DNA from: Lachnospiraceae bacterium UBA4338
Lineage (GTDB): Bacteria > Bacillota > Clostridia > Lachnospirales > Lachnospiraceae
Reading direction: 5' to 3'
Length of the DNA stretch: 64,000 bases
Assembly (NCBI GenBank): GCA_002393735.1
Contig: DGTK01000017.1
Location: 37,170 to 101,169, forward strand
Shown: piece after piece, positions 36,227-44,364 of the stretch
Position numbering within the stretch: the stretch's first letter is position 1
Layout of the letters: each line of letters opens with the position of its first letter
The notes under the pieces: generated by a model
Told to the model about the DNA's origin: nothing
Seen by the model: only the letters and a program-made list of their open reading frames with translations
The model's database searches: none
Program-made: the position numbers and the translations under genes

Positions 36227-38182
36227 ATGATAAGAGTTTTGGATGATTTAACAATTGACAAAATCGCCGCCGGTGAAGTCATAGAAAAACCCCTTAATGT
36301 GGTTAAGGAACTTGTTGAAAATTCCATTGATGCCGGTGCAACTTCAGTAAGTGTTGAGATTAAAAACGGCGGAATTGATTATATAAGAGTAACGGATAAC
36401 GGCTGCGGCATTGAATATTCGGATATAAAACTGGCATTCCAAAGACATGCTACCAGTAAGATAGTATCTTCCGAAGACCTTAATTATCTTCATACTTTGG
36501 GATTCAGAGGTGAAGCTTTAGCCAGCATCTGTTCGGTATCCAAGGTAACAATGGTGACCAAGACGGTTAATGAATTGTCCGGCATTAAAGCCTATACAGA
36601 GGGCGGCGACGATTTTAGTTTCGAGGAAGTGGGAGCACCGGATGGAACCACACTGGTGGTTGAGGATTTATTTTATAATGTGCCTGCAAGAAAGAAATTC
36701 CTTAAAGCCCCGGCCACAGAAAGTTCATATATATTTGAACTTATGCAGGAACTGGCCTTGTCCCGGCCGGATATCGCATTTAAGATGATAATTAACGGAA
36801 GTGTTAAATTCTCCACTACCGGAAACGGCAGGCTTAAGGATGTGATTTATCATATTTACGGTCAGGAAGTAACAGATAATCTGATTGATGTTAATGTTAA
36901 TGAACTGGGATATGAAATAAAAGGATATCTGGGTAAGCCTTATATATCAAAGGGCTCCAGAAGTTATGAGAATTATTTTGTCAATAACAGATATGTTAAA
37001 TGTAATGCTCTTCAAAAAGGTCTGGAAGAGGGATATAACAAATATTTAATGCAGCACAGATTTCCATTTTGTGTGCTTCACTTATCAGTCGACAGCGCCA
37101 ATGTGGACGTTAATATTCATCCAAGCAAGATGATGCTCAGGGTTGCCAATGAAGAGGCACTGGCCAATCTTGTAATGAAGATGGTGGAAGAAGCACTGAC
37201 AAGGCAGGATTATATAACTGACGTTCCGGTTGGAGATGAAACAAATGACAAACTGGAAGCGGTTCGTACTCCTGAGCCTTTCGAAGTAAACAGGCTTCAA
37301 AAAGAAAAAGAAGTGATAAGTCAGAATATTGATATTACTTTCGAGGATGAAGAAGAGTCAGTAAAGGAAGATGGTGAAGAGACGGATATTTTTGCCAAGG
37401 CCAATGAAAGATTCTCGGAATCCAAGGTTTTATTTGATGCCATTAATCCTGAGAATGAAGCTGAGGATAAGAGCCTTGCTCATGAAGAATTATATAAACC
37501 GAAAGAAGTTACACCTCCTGATAATAAGCCTAAAGAAGTAATTGTTGATAAGGTAAAACAGATGACTGTTTTCGATGATGAGAGATTCCTAAATAAGGAC
37601 AATTACAAGGATTATGAAATCATCGGTCAGGTCTTCGGCACATACTGGATTATTGCTTTTAAGGATAAAATGTATCTTATGGACCAGCATGCAGCTCATG
37701 AAAAGGTTAAATATGAGCAGTTCATTAAGAAAATAAGAAATGATGAAGTGATGACCCAGATGCTTAATCCGGGCATAGTTATGAGCCTGACTCCTTCTAA
37801 GTATGAGATATGTATGAATAATATGGATATCTTTACCAAACTGGGCTTTGATGTGGATACCTTTGGGGATTTGGATATTAAATTAAACGGAATCCCCGCA
37901 GTTTTATACGGCAATGATCCGAAGTTATTATTCGAGGAAATCTTAAATGACTTAGAGAGCCTTGGCTATGTAAAGGATTCCAGACTTCTGGAAGAGAAAG
38001 TTGCCACTATGGGTTGTAAGGCTGCGATAAAAGGTAATACAATAATACCAAGGTCTGAGGTGGAAGAACTTTTTAAGGAGTTATTTACACTGGATAATCC
38101 ATATTTCTGCCCACACGGCAGACCGACATTGATAGCCATGACAAAAGCGGAATTAGATAAAAAATTTAAGAGAATAGTATAA
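36227..38182 (+). CDS. mutL: DNA mismatch repair protein MutL (endonuclease type)
   Basis: GHKL ATPase and strand-nicking partner of MutS. 651 aa. ATPase motifs are AAGEVIEKPLNVVKELVENS (N-box), DNGCGI and TLGFRGEALASI. A variable acidic linker spans about residues 340-455. The C-terminal endonuclease motif DQHA-x2-E-x4-E is intact from D486 to E497, with GCKAAIKG and FCPHGRPT as supporting metal-site blocks. The nicking activity is as expected in bacteria without MutH and Dam. The ATG at 36227 has GGAG 6 nt upstream; the TTG at 36215 does not. Confidence 0.97.
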   Translation: MIRVLDDLTIDKIAAGEVIEKPLNVVKELVENSIDAGATSVSVEIKNGGIDYIRVTDNGCGIEYSDIKLAFQRHATSKIVSSEDLNYLHTLGFRGEALASICSVSKVTMVTKTVNELSGIKAYTEGGDDFSFEEVGAPDGTTLVVEDLFYNVPARKKFLKAPATESSYIFELMQELALSRPDIAFKMIINGSVKFSTTGNGRLKDVIYHIYGQEVTDNLIDVNVNELGYEIKGYLGKPYISKGSRSYENYFVNNRYVKCNALQKGLEEGYNKYLMQHRFPFCVLHLSVDSANVDVNIHPSKMMLRVANEEALANLVMKMVEEALTRQDYITDVPVGDETNDKLEAVRTPEPFEVNRLQKEKEVISQNIDITFEDEEESVKEDGEETDIFAKANERFSESKVLFDAINPENEAEDKSLAHEELYKPKEVTPPDNKPKEVIVDKVKQMTVFDDERFLNKDNYKDYEIIGQVFGTYWIIAFKDKMYLMDQHAAHEKVKYEQFIKKIRNDEVMTQMLNPGIVMSLTPSKYEICMNNMDIFTKLGFDVDTFGDLDIKLNGIPAVLYGNDPKLLFEEILNDLESLGYVKDSRLLEEKVATMGCKAAIKGNTIIPRSEVEELFKELFTLDNPYFCPHGRPTLIAMTKAELDKKFKRIV

Positions 38183-39109
38183 ATGAAAGATATTGTTATT
38201 ATTGCAGGCCCCACTGCTGTGGGCAAAACCGACCTTTCCATCCTTCTTGCAAAACAAATAGACGGTGAGATTATTTCCGCCGATTCCATGCAGGTTTACA
38301 GAGGCATGGATATAGGAACCGGTAAAATCACCCCCGGTGAGATGATGGGAGTTAAGCACCACCTGATTGATATATTAGATCCCGGCGAGGATTTTAGCAT
38401 AGCGATGTTTGTAAAACTTGCCAAGGAAGCAATCGCTGACATAAGGTCAAGAGGAAAGATGCCGATTATAGTTGGCGGAACGGGATTCTATATCCAGGCA
38501 CTCCTTAAGGATGTTGAATTTGAAGATGAAGAGGATTCATCATACAGGGAGATGCTTTATAAAGAACTTGAAGATAAGGGTGCTGAATATGTCCATGATT
38601 TATTAAAGGACATTGACGAAGTAAGCTTTAATGAAATCCCCGTAAATAATTCAAAAAGAGTTATCAGGGCTCTTGAATATTATCATTTCCATAATGAGCC
38701 CATAAGTGTTCATAACGAAAAACTAAAGAATACAGGTTATGCTTATAATGAAGCGCTCTTTTGCATAACCAATGAAAGACATATACTCTATGATAATATA
38801 GAGAAAAGAGTGGATAAAATGTTATCCATGGGACTTCTTAATGAGGTTAAAGGATTACTTGACAGGGGTCTTACCGAAGACAATGTTTCGATGAAAGGGC
38901 TTGGATACAAGGAATTCATTCCGTATTTCAAAGGTGAATGCACCCTGGATGAGGCGATATATGTGTTAAAGAGGGATACAAGGCATTTTGCCAAGAGGCA
39001 GCTTACCTGGTTTAGAAAAGAGCAGAATGTAATCTATATCAATAAGTCTGAATTCTCGGGAATTGATGAAATACTGGATTATATGACAGGTATAATCTTT
39101 GAAGATTAA
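38183..39109 (+). CDS. miaA: tRNA dimethylallyltransferase
   Basis: Transfers a dimethylallyl group to A37 of tRNAs reading UNN codons. 308 aa, typical. P-loop AGPTAVGKTDLSI at residue 9, then ISADSMQVYRGMDIGTGK, HHLIDILDP and VGGTGFYIQALL. RQLTWFRKEQ closes the fold. It directly abuts the mutL stop codon (no spacer), completing the miaB-mutS-mutL-miaA group. A 10-bp tandem repeat array begins at its stop codon, and no convincing terminator follows. Confidence 0.97.
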   Translation: MKDIVIIAGPTAVGKTDLSILLAKQIDGEIISADSMQVYRGMDIGTGKITPGEMMGVKHHLIDILDPGEDFSIAMFVKLAKEAIADIRSRGKMPIIVGGTGFYIQALLKDVEFEDEEDSSYREMLYKELEDKGAEYVHDLLKDIDEVSFNEIPVNNSKRVIRALEYYHFHNEPISVHNEKLKNTGYAYNEALFCITNERHILYDNIEKRVDKMLSMGLLNEVKGLLDRGLTEDNVSMKGLGYKEFIPYFKGECTLDEAIYVLKRDTRHFAKRQLTWFRKEQNVIYINKSEFSGIDEILDYMTGIIFED

Positions 39110-39168
39110 AAAGTAGGAAAAAGTAGGATAAAGTAGGATAAGGTGGCATAAAGTAGTATAAAGTAGTA
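39109..39168 (+). repeat. Six tandem copies of a 10-bp repeat
   Basis: Contiguous units AAAAGTAGGA, AAAAGTAGGA, TAAAGTAGGA, TAAGGTGGCA, TAAAGTAGTA, TAAAGTAGTA run without gaps from the miaA stop codon. The period is exactly 10 bp, about one helical turn, and variation is at unit positions 1, 4, 7, 9 and sometimes none. Confidence 0.9.
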
Positions 39169-39249
39169 CCGCCCGAATTATTGACCGGGAATTAAGTGTA
39201 AAGTAATATTGGATTACGGCCGAAATAATGTGATCTTTATTGGCGATAC

Positions 39250-39390
39250 CGATTCTTGTTATCTATTATTATTTGCAGATAAGAATTATGGTATTATCCT
39301 GAACCTTACATGAATTGATTATATGTTCTAAGTGAACTTCTTAGCGGTGTTATTCAATAAAAGATTACTTTAGCCATAATTCTTATTCTG
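39250..39390 (+). repeat. Inverted repeats able to form alternative hairpins
   Basis: The segment 39276-39291 (CAGATAAGAATTATGG) can pair either with 39250-39262 (ATTCTTGTTATCT, three-base bulge) or with 39374-39390 (CCATAATTCTTATTCTG, one-base bulge). The two pairings exclude each other. Confidence 0.55.
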
Positions 39391-39428
39391 CGGTAATTTG
39401 TTTTTGAGATAATATATAATAATTCTAC

Positions 39429-39458
39429 TTGTTTATGATAACCGGTTGATGTTATAAT
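39429..39458 (+). promoter_or_regulatory. Probable promoter of the PilZ gene
   Basis: TTGTTT (39429-39434) and a perfect TATAAT (39453-39458) with an 18-bp spacer. Start expected near 39465, about 30 nt before the ATG. Confidence 0.6.
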
Positions 39459-39495
39459 TGTCTATATCTATACTTTTGATTATATGGGGGCAATT

Positions 39496-39834
39496 ATGGA
39501 AGAAAGAAGAAAAAGCAGAAGAATTGAGCTGGAAGCCAAGATTATGGTTAAAAGACTGGATGCTCATGAACCTGAAGAGATTATTATAGAGGTATTTGAC
39601 TTATCCAAAACAGGTATAGGTTTTACCTGTGAGAAGGCATTGACAATCGGTGCTGTTTATGAAGCATCCCTTACCATATGGACTAAGGAAGTGATTCATG
39701 CTTTTATCGAGATTGTGAGAATATTTAAGGAAGATAATTCCTTTAACTACGGCGGTGTATTCATAGGTATGCCTGAGATGGATATGCATAGAATCGAAAC
39801 CTATGAAACCGTTATGGAAGAAACCAATAAATAG
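39496..39834 (+). CDS. PilZ-domain protein (c-di-GMP receptor)
   Basis: Small cytoplasmic single-domain PilZ protein, expected to bind cyclic di-GMP and change partner binding. 112 aa. Both ligand motifs are present: the arginine motif RxxxR (R4/R8 and R5/R9) at the N-terminus, and D35-L-S-x-x-G40. The remaining beta-barrel pattern is regular. The ATG at 39496 has GGGGGC 5 nt upstream; the ATG at 39484 lies before that site. It is a one-gene transcript with its own promoter and a strong terminator. A diguanylate cyclase gene is in the same window (58047), but the partner of this receptor is unknown. Confidence 0.85.
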   Translation: MEERRKSRRIELEAKIMVKRLDAHEPEEIIIEVFDLSKTGIGFTCEKALTIGAVYEASLTIWTKEVIHAFIEIVRIFKEDNSFNYGGVFIGMPEMDMHRIETYETVMEETNK

Positions 39835-39853
39835 TTTATGATTAGGTTTGTTT

Positions 39854-39882
39854 AAGCCCTGATTTATATCAGGGCTTTTTTT
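39854..39882 (+). terminator. Intrinsic terminator after the PilZ gene
   Basis: Perfect 9-bp stem AAGCCCTGA / TCAGGGCTT with a 6-nt loop, followed by seven T residues. Confidence 0.93.
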
Positions 39883-39927
39883 ATGCGATTTTGGCTCTAT
39901 TTATTTAGTAAAAGTGTCCAAAATCTA

Positions 39928-39956
39928 TTGTAAAATCAAGGTTTTTTTAGTAAAAT
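39928..39956 (+). promoter_or_regulatory. Promoter of the EF-G-like gene
   Basis: TTGTAA (39928-39933) and TAAAAT (39951-39956), spacer 17 bp. The predicted 5' leader is about 60 nt. Confidence 0.65.
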
Positions 39957-40021
39957 AGACTATGGGTGGTCGAATCGGGTTACAACTAATAATCGGCCAA
40001 AAATGATTGGGGAGGTTTTAT

Positions 40022-42112
40022 ATGAATATTTATACTACAGACAAGATTCGTAATGTGGTTCTTTTGGGACATGGCGGTGCCGGTAAAACATCTTTGGCAG
40101 AAGCTATGGCTTATCTTGGTGGCCTTACATCTCGTATGGGCAAAATCGCAGATGGCAACACAATCAGTGACTATGGTAAAGAAGAGATTAAGAGACAGTT
40201 CTCTATTTCTACTTCTTTAATTCCTATTGAGTGGAATGATTGCAAGATTAATATTCTTGATACTCCCGGATTCTTTGATTTTGTGGGAGAAGTTGAAGAG
40301 GCGGCCGGTGCAGCCGATGCGGCTATTATCGTTGTATCCGGTAAGGCAGGTGTTGAAGTGGGTACCGAAAGAGCATGGGATATATGCGAAAAGTATAAAT
40401 TACCTAGAATGTTCTTTGTTACCGATATGGATATTGATAATGCTTCATACAGAGAAGTTGTTGAGAAATTGACTGAACTTTATGGCAATAAGATTGCTCC
40501 TTTCCATCTTCCTATCAGAGAGAATGAGCAGTTCGTTGGATATGTTAATGTAGTCGGTGAAAAGGGATATAAGTGGGAAGGCAAGGATGCTGTTGAGTGC
40601 GATATTCCTGAAGCAAATGTGGAATATCTTAACAAATATAAAGATATTCTCAATGAAGCGGTTGCTGAAACCTCCGAAGATTTGATGGAAAGATATTTCA
40701 GCGGTGAGACATTCTCCGAGAATGAGATCAGAGCTGCTCTTCGTACTTCTTTTGCAGATAACAGCATAGTTCCGATTTCCATGGGCTCCAATATTCTTTG
40801 CCGTGGTATATATACACTGCTTGATGATATTGTTAAATACTTCCCTGGCCCGGACAGTTGCAAGGTTGCCGGTGTTGATCTTAAGACTAATGAAGTATTC
40901 CAGGCTGATTATGATTTCTCCAAAGCTAAATCAGCTTATATCTTCAAAACAATCGTTGACCCATTCATTGGTAAGTATTCACTTATTAAGGTTAATTCAG
41001 GTGTTCTTAAGACAGATGACCTTATGTACAATGATGAGAAGCAGGTTGAAGAAAAGATTGGTAAGATTTATGTGCTTCAGGGAAACAAGCCTGTTGAAGT
41101 AAAAGAACTTCATGCCGGTGATATCGGAGCACTTGCCAAGATTACTGCAGCAAGAACAGGCAATACTCTTTCGACAAAAGGTCATATCATCAGATATGGT
41201 AAGAATGAGATCTCCAAGCCTTATACATATAAGAGATATCATGTTGTTAATAAGGCTGATGTTGATAAAGCATCCCAGGCACTTCAGAAGATTATGCATG
41301 AAGATTTAACAGTTAAGGCTGTTAATGATTCTGAGAATAAGCAGATGCTTCTTTACGGTATTGGTGATATGCAGCTTGATATTATTGTAAGCAGACTTCT
41401 TAATGAATACAAGGTTGCAATTGAACTTACCAAGCCTAAGGTTGCATTCAGAGAGACCATCAAGAAAAAGAGTGATGTTGAATACAAATATAAGAAACAG
41501 TCCGGTGGACATGGTCAGTATGGTCATGTAAAGATGCGTTTCGAGCCTTCTTATGATTTGGAGAAGCCGTACGTATTTGAAGAAGAAGTAGTGGGCGGAG
41601 CGGTTCCTAAGAACTTCTTCCCTGCTGTTGAAAAGGGCTTACAGGAAAGTGTTGTTAAAGGACCTCTTGCAGCTTATCCGGTTGTTGGTGTTAAGGCTAC
41701 ATTATATGATGGTTCCTATCATCCGGTTGACTCTTCTGAAATGGCATTTAAGATGGCTACAATTCAGGCATTCAAGAAAGGCTTCATGGAAGCAGGCCCT
41801 GTACTTTATGAGCCAATCATGTCACTTAAGGTTACAGTTCCTGATAAGTGCACAGGTGATGTAATGGGTGACCTTAACAAGAAGAGAGGCCGCGTACTTG
41901 GAATGAATCCTGTTGGCGGTGGCAAGACCTGTATCGAAGCAGATATTCCTATGATGAGCTTATACGGATATTGCACAGATCTTCGTTCAATGACAGGTGG
42001 CAGAGGCGATTTCGAATATGAATTTGCCCGCTATGAACAGGCTCCGTCAGATATTCAGGATGCTGAAGTTAAGGCAAGAGCTGATAAGGTTGCCGAGAAC
42101 GCTGCTGAATAA
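40022..42112 (+). CDS. Elongation factor G-like translational GTPase (EF-G paralogue)
   Basis: Ribosomal GTPase with the full EF-G layout (G domain, domain II, and III-V), 696 aa. It looks like a second EF-G rather than the housekeeping fusA product, which normally sits with rpsL, rpsG and tuf. G1 is GHGGAGKTS (residues 16-24) instead of AHxDAGKTT, G3 is DTPG (80-83), and G4, normally NKxD, reads T134-D-M-D137. Domain IV keeps the KKQSGGHGQYGHV loop. GGGGAGG lies 6 nt before the ATG at 40022. It is monocistronic, with its own promoter and terminator. Such paralogues are grouped as EF-G2 or FusA2-like, with little known function. Confidence 0.85.
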   Translation: MNIYTTDKIRNVVLLGHGGAGKTSLAEAMAYLGGLTSRMGKIADGNTISDYGKEEIKRQFSISTSLIPIEWNDCKINILDTPGFFDFVGEVEEAAGAADAAIIVVSGKAGVEVGTERAWDICEKYKLPRMFFVTDMDIDNASYREVVEKLTELYGNKIAPFHLPIRENEQFVGYVNVVGEKGYKWEGKDAVECDIPEANVEYLNKYKDILNEAVAETSEDLMERYFSGETFSENEIRAALRTSFADNSIVPISMGSNILCRGIYTLLDDIVKYFPGPDSCKVAGVDLKTNEVFQADYDFSKAKSAYIFKTIVDPFIGKYSLIKVNSGVLKTDDLMYNDEKQVEEKIGKIYVLQGNKPVEVKELHAGDIGALAKITAARTGNTLSTKGHIIRYGKNEISKPYTYKRYHVVNKADVDKASQALQKIMHEDLTVKAVNDSENKQMLLYGIGDMQLDIIVSRLLNEYKVAIELTKPKVAFRETIKKKSDVEYKYKKQSGGHGQYGHVKMRFEPSYDLEKPYVFEEEVVGGAVPKNFFPAVEKGLQESVVKGPLAAYPVVGVKATLYDGSYHPVDSSEMAFKMATIQAFKKGFMEAGPVLYEPIMSLKVTVPDKCTGDVMGDLNKKRGRVLGMNPVGGGKTCIEADIPMMSLYGYCTDLRSMTGGRGDFEYEFARYEQAPSDIQDAEVKARADKVAENAAE

Positions 42113-42137
42113 GTAAAACTAAATAATGGATAATAAA

Positions 42138-42166
42138 GGCTGCATACCTGTTATGCAGTCTTTTTT
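42138..42166 (+). terminator. Intrinsic terminator after the EF-G-like gene
   Basis: Nine-pair stem GGCTGCATA / TATGCAGTC (one G-U) with a 5-nt loop, then six T residues. Confidence 0.9.
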
Positions 42167-42167
42167 C

Positions 42168-42196
42168 TTGATTTTTAACCATATTTTTAGTATAGT
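42168..42196 (+). promoter_or_regulatory. Promoter of plsX-acpP-rnc-smc-ftsY
   Basis: TTGATT (42168-42173) and TATAGT (42191-42196), spacer 17 bp. The -35 box lies directly after the terminator T-run. Confidence 0.7.
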
Positions 42197-42271
42197 TATA
42201 AGGTATGTTTAATATCTGTAACTATGCCTAAATTTACTTTTAGGCCGGTTTTTGTTAAAAGGATAAGTATT

Positions 42272-43291
42272 ATGAAAGACCAAATTAAGATTGTAATTGA
42301 CGCCAGCGGTGGAGATAATGCGCCGGGAGAGATTATCAAGGGCGCTGTTGAAGCATTGAACGAATGTGATAAACTCCACTATGTTTTGGCAGGTGATGAA
42401 GAAAAGATTAATGCAGAACTTGCCAAATATACATATCCAAAGGAAAGAGTGGAAATTCTTCACTGCACGGAAGAAATAGAAATGGGCGATCCACCGGTAA
42501 GCGCTATCCGTAAGAAGAAAGATTCTTCAATTGTTAAGGGTATGCATATATTAAGAGACGGAGAGGCAGATGCCTTCCTTTCAGCAGGAAGTACCGGTGC
42601 CATTTTGGTTGGCGGACAGATTATTGTTGGAAGAATCAAAGGTGTTGAGAGACCACCGTTGGTTCCACTTGTTCCTCATGAGCATGGCTTCTCATGTATT
42701 GTGGACTGCGGCGCAAATGTAGATGCAAAGCCATCTAACTTAGTGCAGTTTGCCGTAATGGGTACCTTATATATGAAGAATATTATGGGTGTTGAGAATC
42801 CTAAGGTTGGTATTGTTAATATTGGAACAGAAGAAGAAAAGGGTAATCAGCTTGTTAAAGATACATTCCCACTTCTTAAAGCCTGTCCTGATATTAATTT
42901 CGTTGGCTCAGTTGAAGCCAGGGATATTCCTAAGGGTGTGGTTGATGTAATCGTGTGTGATGCTTTTGTAGGTAATGTTATTATAAAGACTTATGAAGGT
43001 GTGGCATCAACGCTGGTTCATGCAATTAAAGAAGGAATGATGAGTTCTTTTACCGGAAAGATTGGCGGTGCTTTGGTGAAGAAGCCTCTTAAAGAAAAGT
43101 TAAAGACTTTTTCATCAGATGAACAGGGTGGAGCACCTATGCTTGGTCTTAAAGCACTGGTTATGAAGGCTCATGGAAGTTCAGATGCTTATGCATTTAA
43201 ACATGCTGTTTTATCCTGCGTTAATTTTGTAGAAAAGGATGTAACAGGCAAAATACAGGAGGCTTTATCACATACTGATATTGTTTCTTAA
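42272..43291 (+). CDS. plsX: Phosphate acyltransferase PlsX
   Basis: Makes acyl-phosphate from acyl-ACP, the acyl donor for PlsY in phospholipid synthesis; a peripheral membrane enzyme. 339 aa from the ATG at 42272, the normal size; the in-frame ATG at 42224 has no ribosome site. VIDASGGDNAPGEI at the start, SAGSTGAILVGG, VDCGANVDAKP, NIGTEEEKGN and FVGNVIIKTYEG are the conserved blocks. acpP, its substrate carrier, follows after 26 nt. No fapR or yceD-rpmF precedes it, although rpmF-plsX linkage is common; rpmF is 12 kb downstream here. Confidence 0.95.
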   Translation: MKDQIKIVIDASGGDNAPGEIIKGAVEALNECDKLHYVLAGDEEKINAELAKYTYPKERVEILHCTEEIEMGDPPVSAIRKKKDSSIVKGMHILRDGEADAFLSAGSTGAILVGGQIIVGRIKGVERPPLVPLVPHEHGFSCIVDCGANVDAKPSNLVQFAVMGTLYMKNIMGVENPKVGIVNIGTEEEKGNQLVKDTFPLLKACPDINFVGSVEARDIPKGVVDVIVCDAFVGNVIIKTYEGVASTLVHAIKEGMMSSFTGKIGGALVKKPLKEKLKTFSSDEQGGAPMLGLKALVMKAHGSSDAYAFKHAVLSCVNFVEKDVTGKIQEALSHTDIVS

Positions 43292-43317
43292 AGGGTTAGG
43301 GAGATTGTTGTTATAAA

Positions 43318-43557
43318 ATGGAAGAAGAAGTATTAAAAGAGGCCATCGTTGAGGTTTTAGGGGTCTACATTAATGAAATTGAAGATGATATGACATTCAC
43401 AGGGGACCTTAGTGCAGATTCGCTTGATGTGTATCAGATTGTTTTAATTGTGGAAGATAAGCTTAATATTGAGCTTAAAGAAGAAGATATATATGAAGTT
43501 AAAACTGTTGGTCAGGCTTTGGAACTTATAAAGAAGGCTGTTAAAGAGAATGAATGA
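43318..43557 (+). CDS. acpP: Acyl carrier protein
   Basis: Small acidic carrier of fatty-acid intermediates. 79 aa. The phosphopantetheine serine is in GDLSADSLDVYQI (DSL motif). The first residues (MEEEVLKEAIVEVLGV) differ from the usual MFEK-type start but fit helix 1. The nearest ribosome site (AGGGAG) lies about 14 nt before the ATG, longer than usual, and no better in-frame start exists. Its stop overlaps the rnc start by 8 nt. Confidence 0.9.
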   Translation: MEEEVLKEAIVEVLGVYINEIEDDMTFTGDLSADSLDVYQIVLIVEDKLNIELKEEDIYEVKTVGQALELIKKAVKENE

Positions 43558-44329
43558 GCAGTTAAAAAGCAAACTTCATAAACTGGAGGATGTAATAGGT
43601 TATCATTTTAAGGATCTTGATCTTCTTAAGGTTGCAGTAAGTCACACATCCTATGTTAATGAACTAAGGGTTTATAAGTGGGAAAGTTACCAGAGAATGG
43701 AATATTTAGGTGATGCAGTCCTTGAACTGGTTATTAGTGATTACCTTTACAGGAATAATCCTGATATGTCCGAAGGTGTAATGAGTAAAACCCGTTCCTC
43801 CATTGTTTGTGAGACGGCGCTTTCTTATTGTGCGAGAAAAATCAATTTAAGTGAATATATTCTGCTTGGTATTGGCGAGGCTGCTGCAGGTGGAGCTGAC
43901 AGGGATTCTATTTTGTCAGATGTTTTTGAATCCATTATTGGCGCCATTTATCTTGATGGCGGTTATGATAAGGCCAAGGACCATATCTATGCTCATGTTG
44001 TTAATGAAATTGGCGATACCATGGTATATGTTGATAACAAGAGTATGCTTCAGGAGATTATGCAGTCCAAGCATATTGGTAAGATTGAATACAGTGTAAT
44101 TTCTGAAAAAGGACCGGAACATAAAAAGGTATTTGAGGTTGCGCTGGTTATCAATGGCAAGCAGATTGTCATTGCTCAGGGTAAGAATAAGAAGAAAGCT
44201 GAGCAAAGGGCGGCTTTTGAAGCAATTAAAATGATTAATGAATATGGCCTTCTGGGTGGTGATGCAAATGAAGAATCATCCAAGGATGAAAAGCCTGAGA
44301 ATCAGGATAAAGATAATAAAAAAGAATAA
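43550..44329 (+). CDS. rnc: Ribonuclease III
   Basis: Double-strand-specific endoribonuclease for rRNA and mRNA processing. 259 aa. The catalytic signature is QRMEYLGDAVLELVIS (near residue 45), with the second acidic pair in DVFESIIGAIYLDGG. A C-terminal dsRNA-binding domain begins at DNKSMLQEIMQ and ends near KAEQRAAFEAIKMI. A short charged, low-complexity tail (about 25 residues rich in Glu, Lys, Asp, Asn) extends beyond the dsRBD. It overlaps acpP; smc follows after 35 nt, the common acpP-rnc-smc-ftsY order. Confidence 0.96.
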   Translation: MNEQLKSKLHKLEDVIGYHFKDLDLLKVAVSHTSYVNELRVYKWESYQRMEYLGDAVLELVISDYLYRNNPDMSEGVMSKTRSSIVCETALSYCARKINLSEYILLGIGEAAAGGADRDSILSDVFESIIGAIYLDGGYDKAKDHIYAHVVNEIGDTMVYVDNKSMLQEIMQSKHIGKIEYSVISEKGPEHKKVFEVALVINGKQIVIAQGKNKKKAEQRAAFEAIKMINEYGLLGGDANEESSKDEKPENQDKDNKKE

Positions 44330-44364
44330 TCCTGTGTGGATTTATATAGATTAAGGTGTAAAAG

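Larger units (their letters stand above)
39110..39495 (+). other. Gene-free 386-nt region between miaA and the PilZ gene
   Basis: No credible coding frame on either strand. It contains the 10-bp repeats, a small CCCG/CGGG stem (39172-39189), a set of inverted repeats sharing the segment 39276-39291, a CTAAG/CTTAG hairpin (39328-39344), and the PilZ promoter at the right end. I see no tRNA, known riboswitch consensus or clean intrinsic terminator. A structured leader or small RNA is possible. Confidence 0.6.

Noticed and set aside
39109..39168. CRISPR array
   Set aside because: Units are 10 bp and contiguous with no spacers, and no cas genes are present. It is a simple tandem repeat.
39170..39495. 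c-di-GMP riboswitch before the PilZ gene
   Set aside because: Tempting from context, but I could not find the GEMM-I or GEMM-II conserved core, and the best promoter lies downstream of most of the region.
40480..40863. 127-codon minus-strand open frame inside the EF-G-like gene
   Set aside because: Antisense to conserved EF-G sequence, with no ribosome site; shadow frame.
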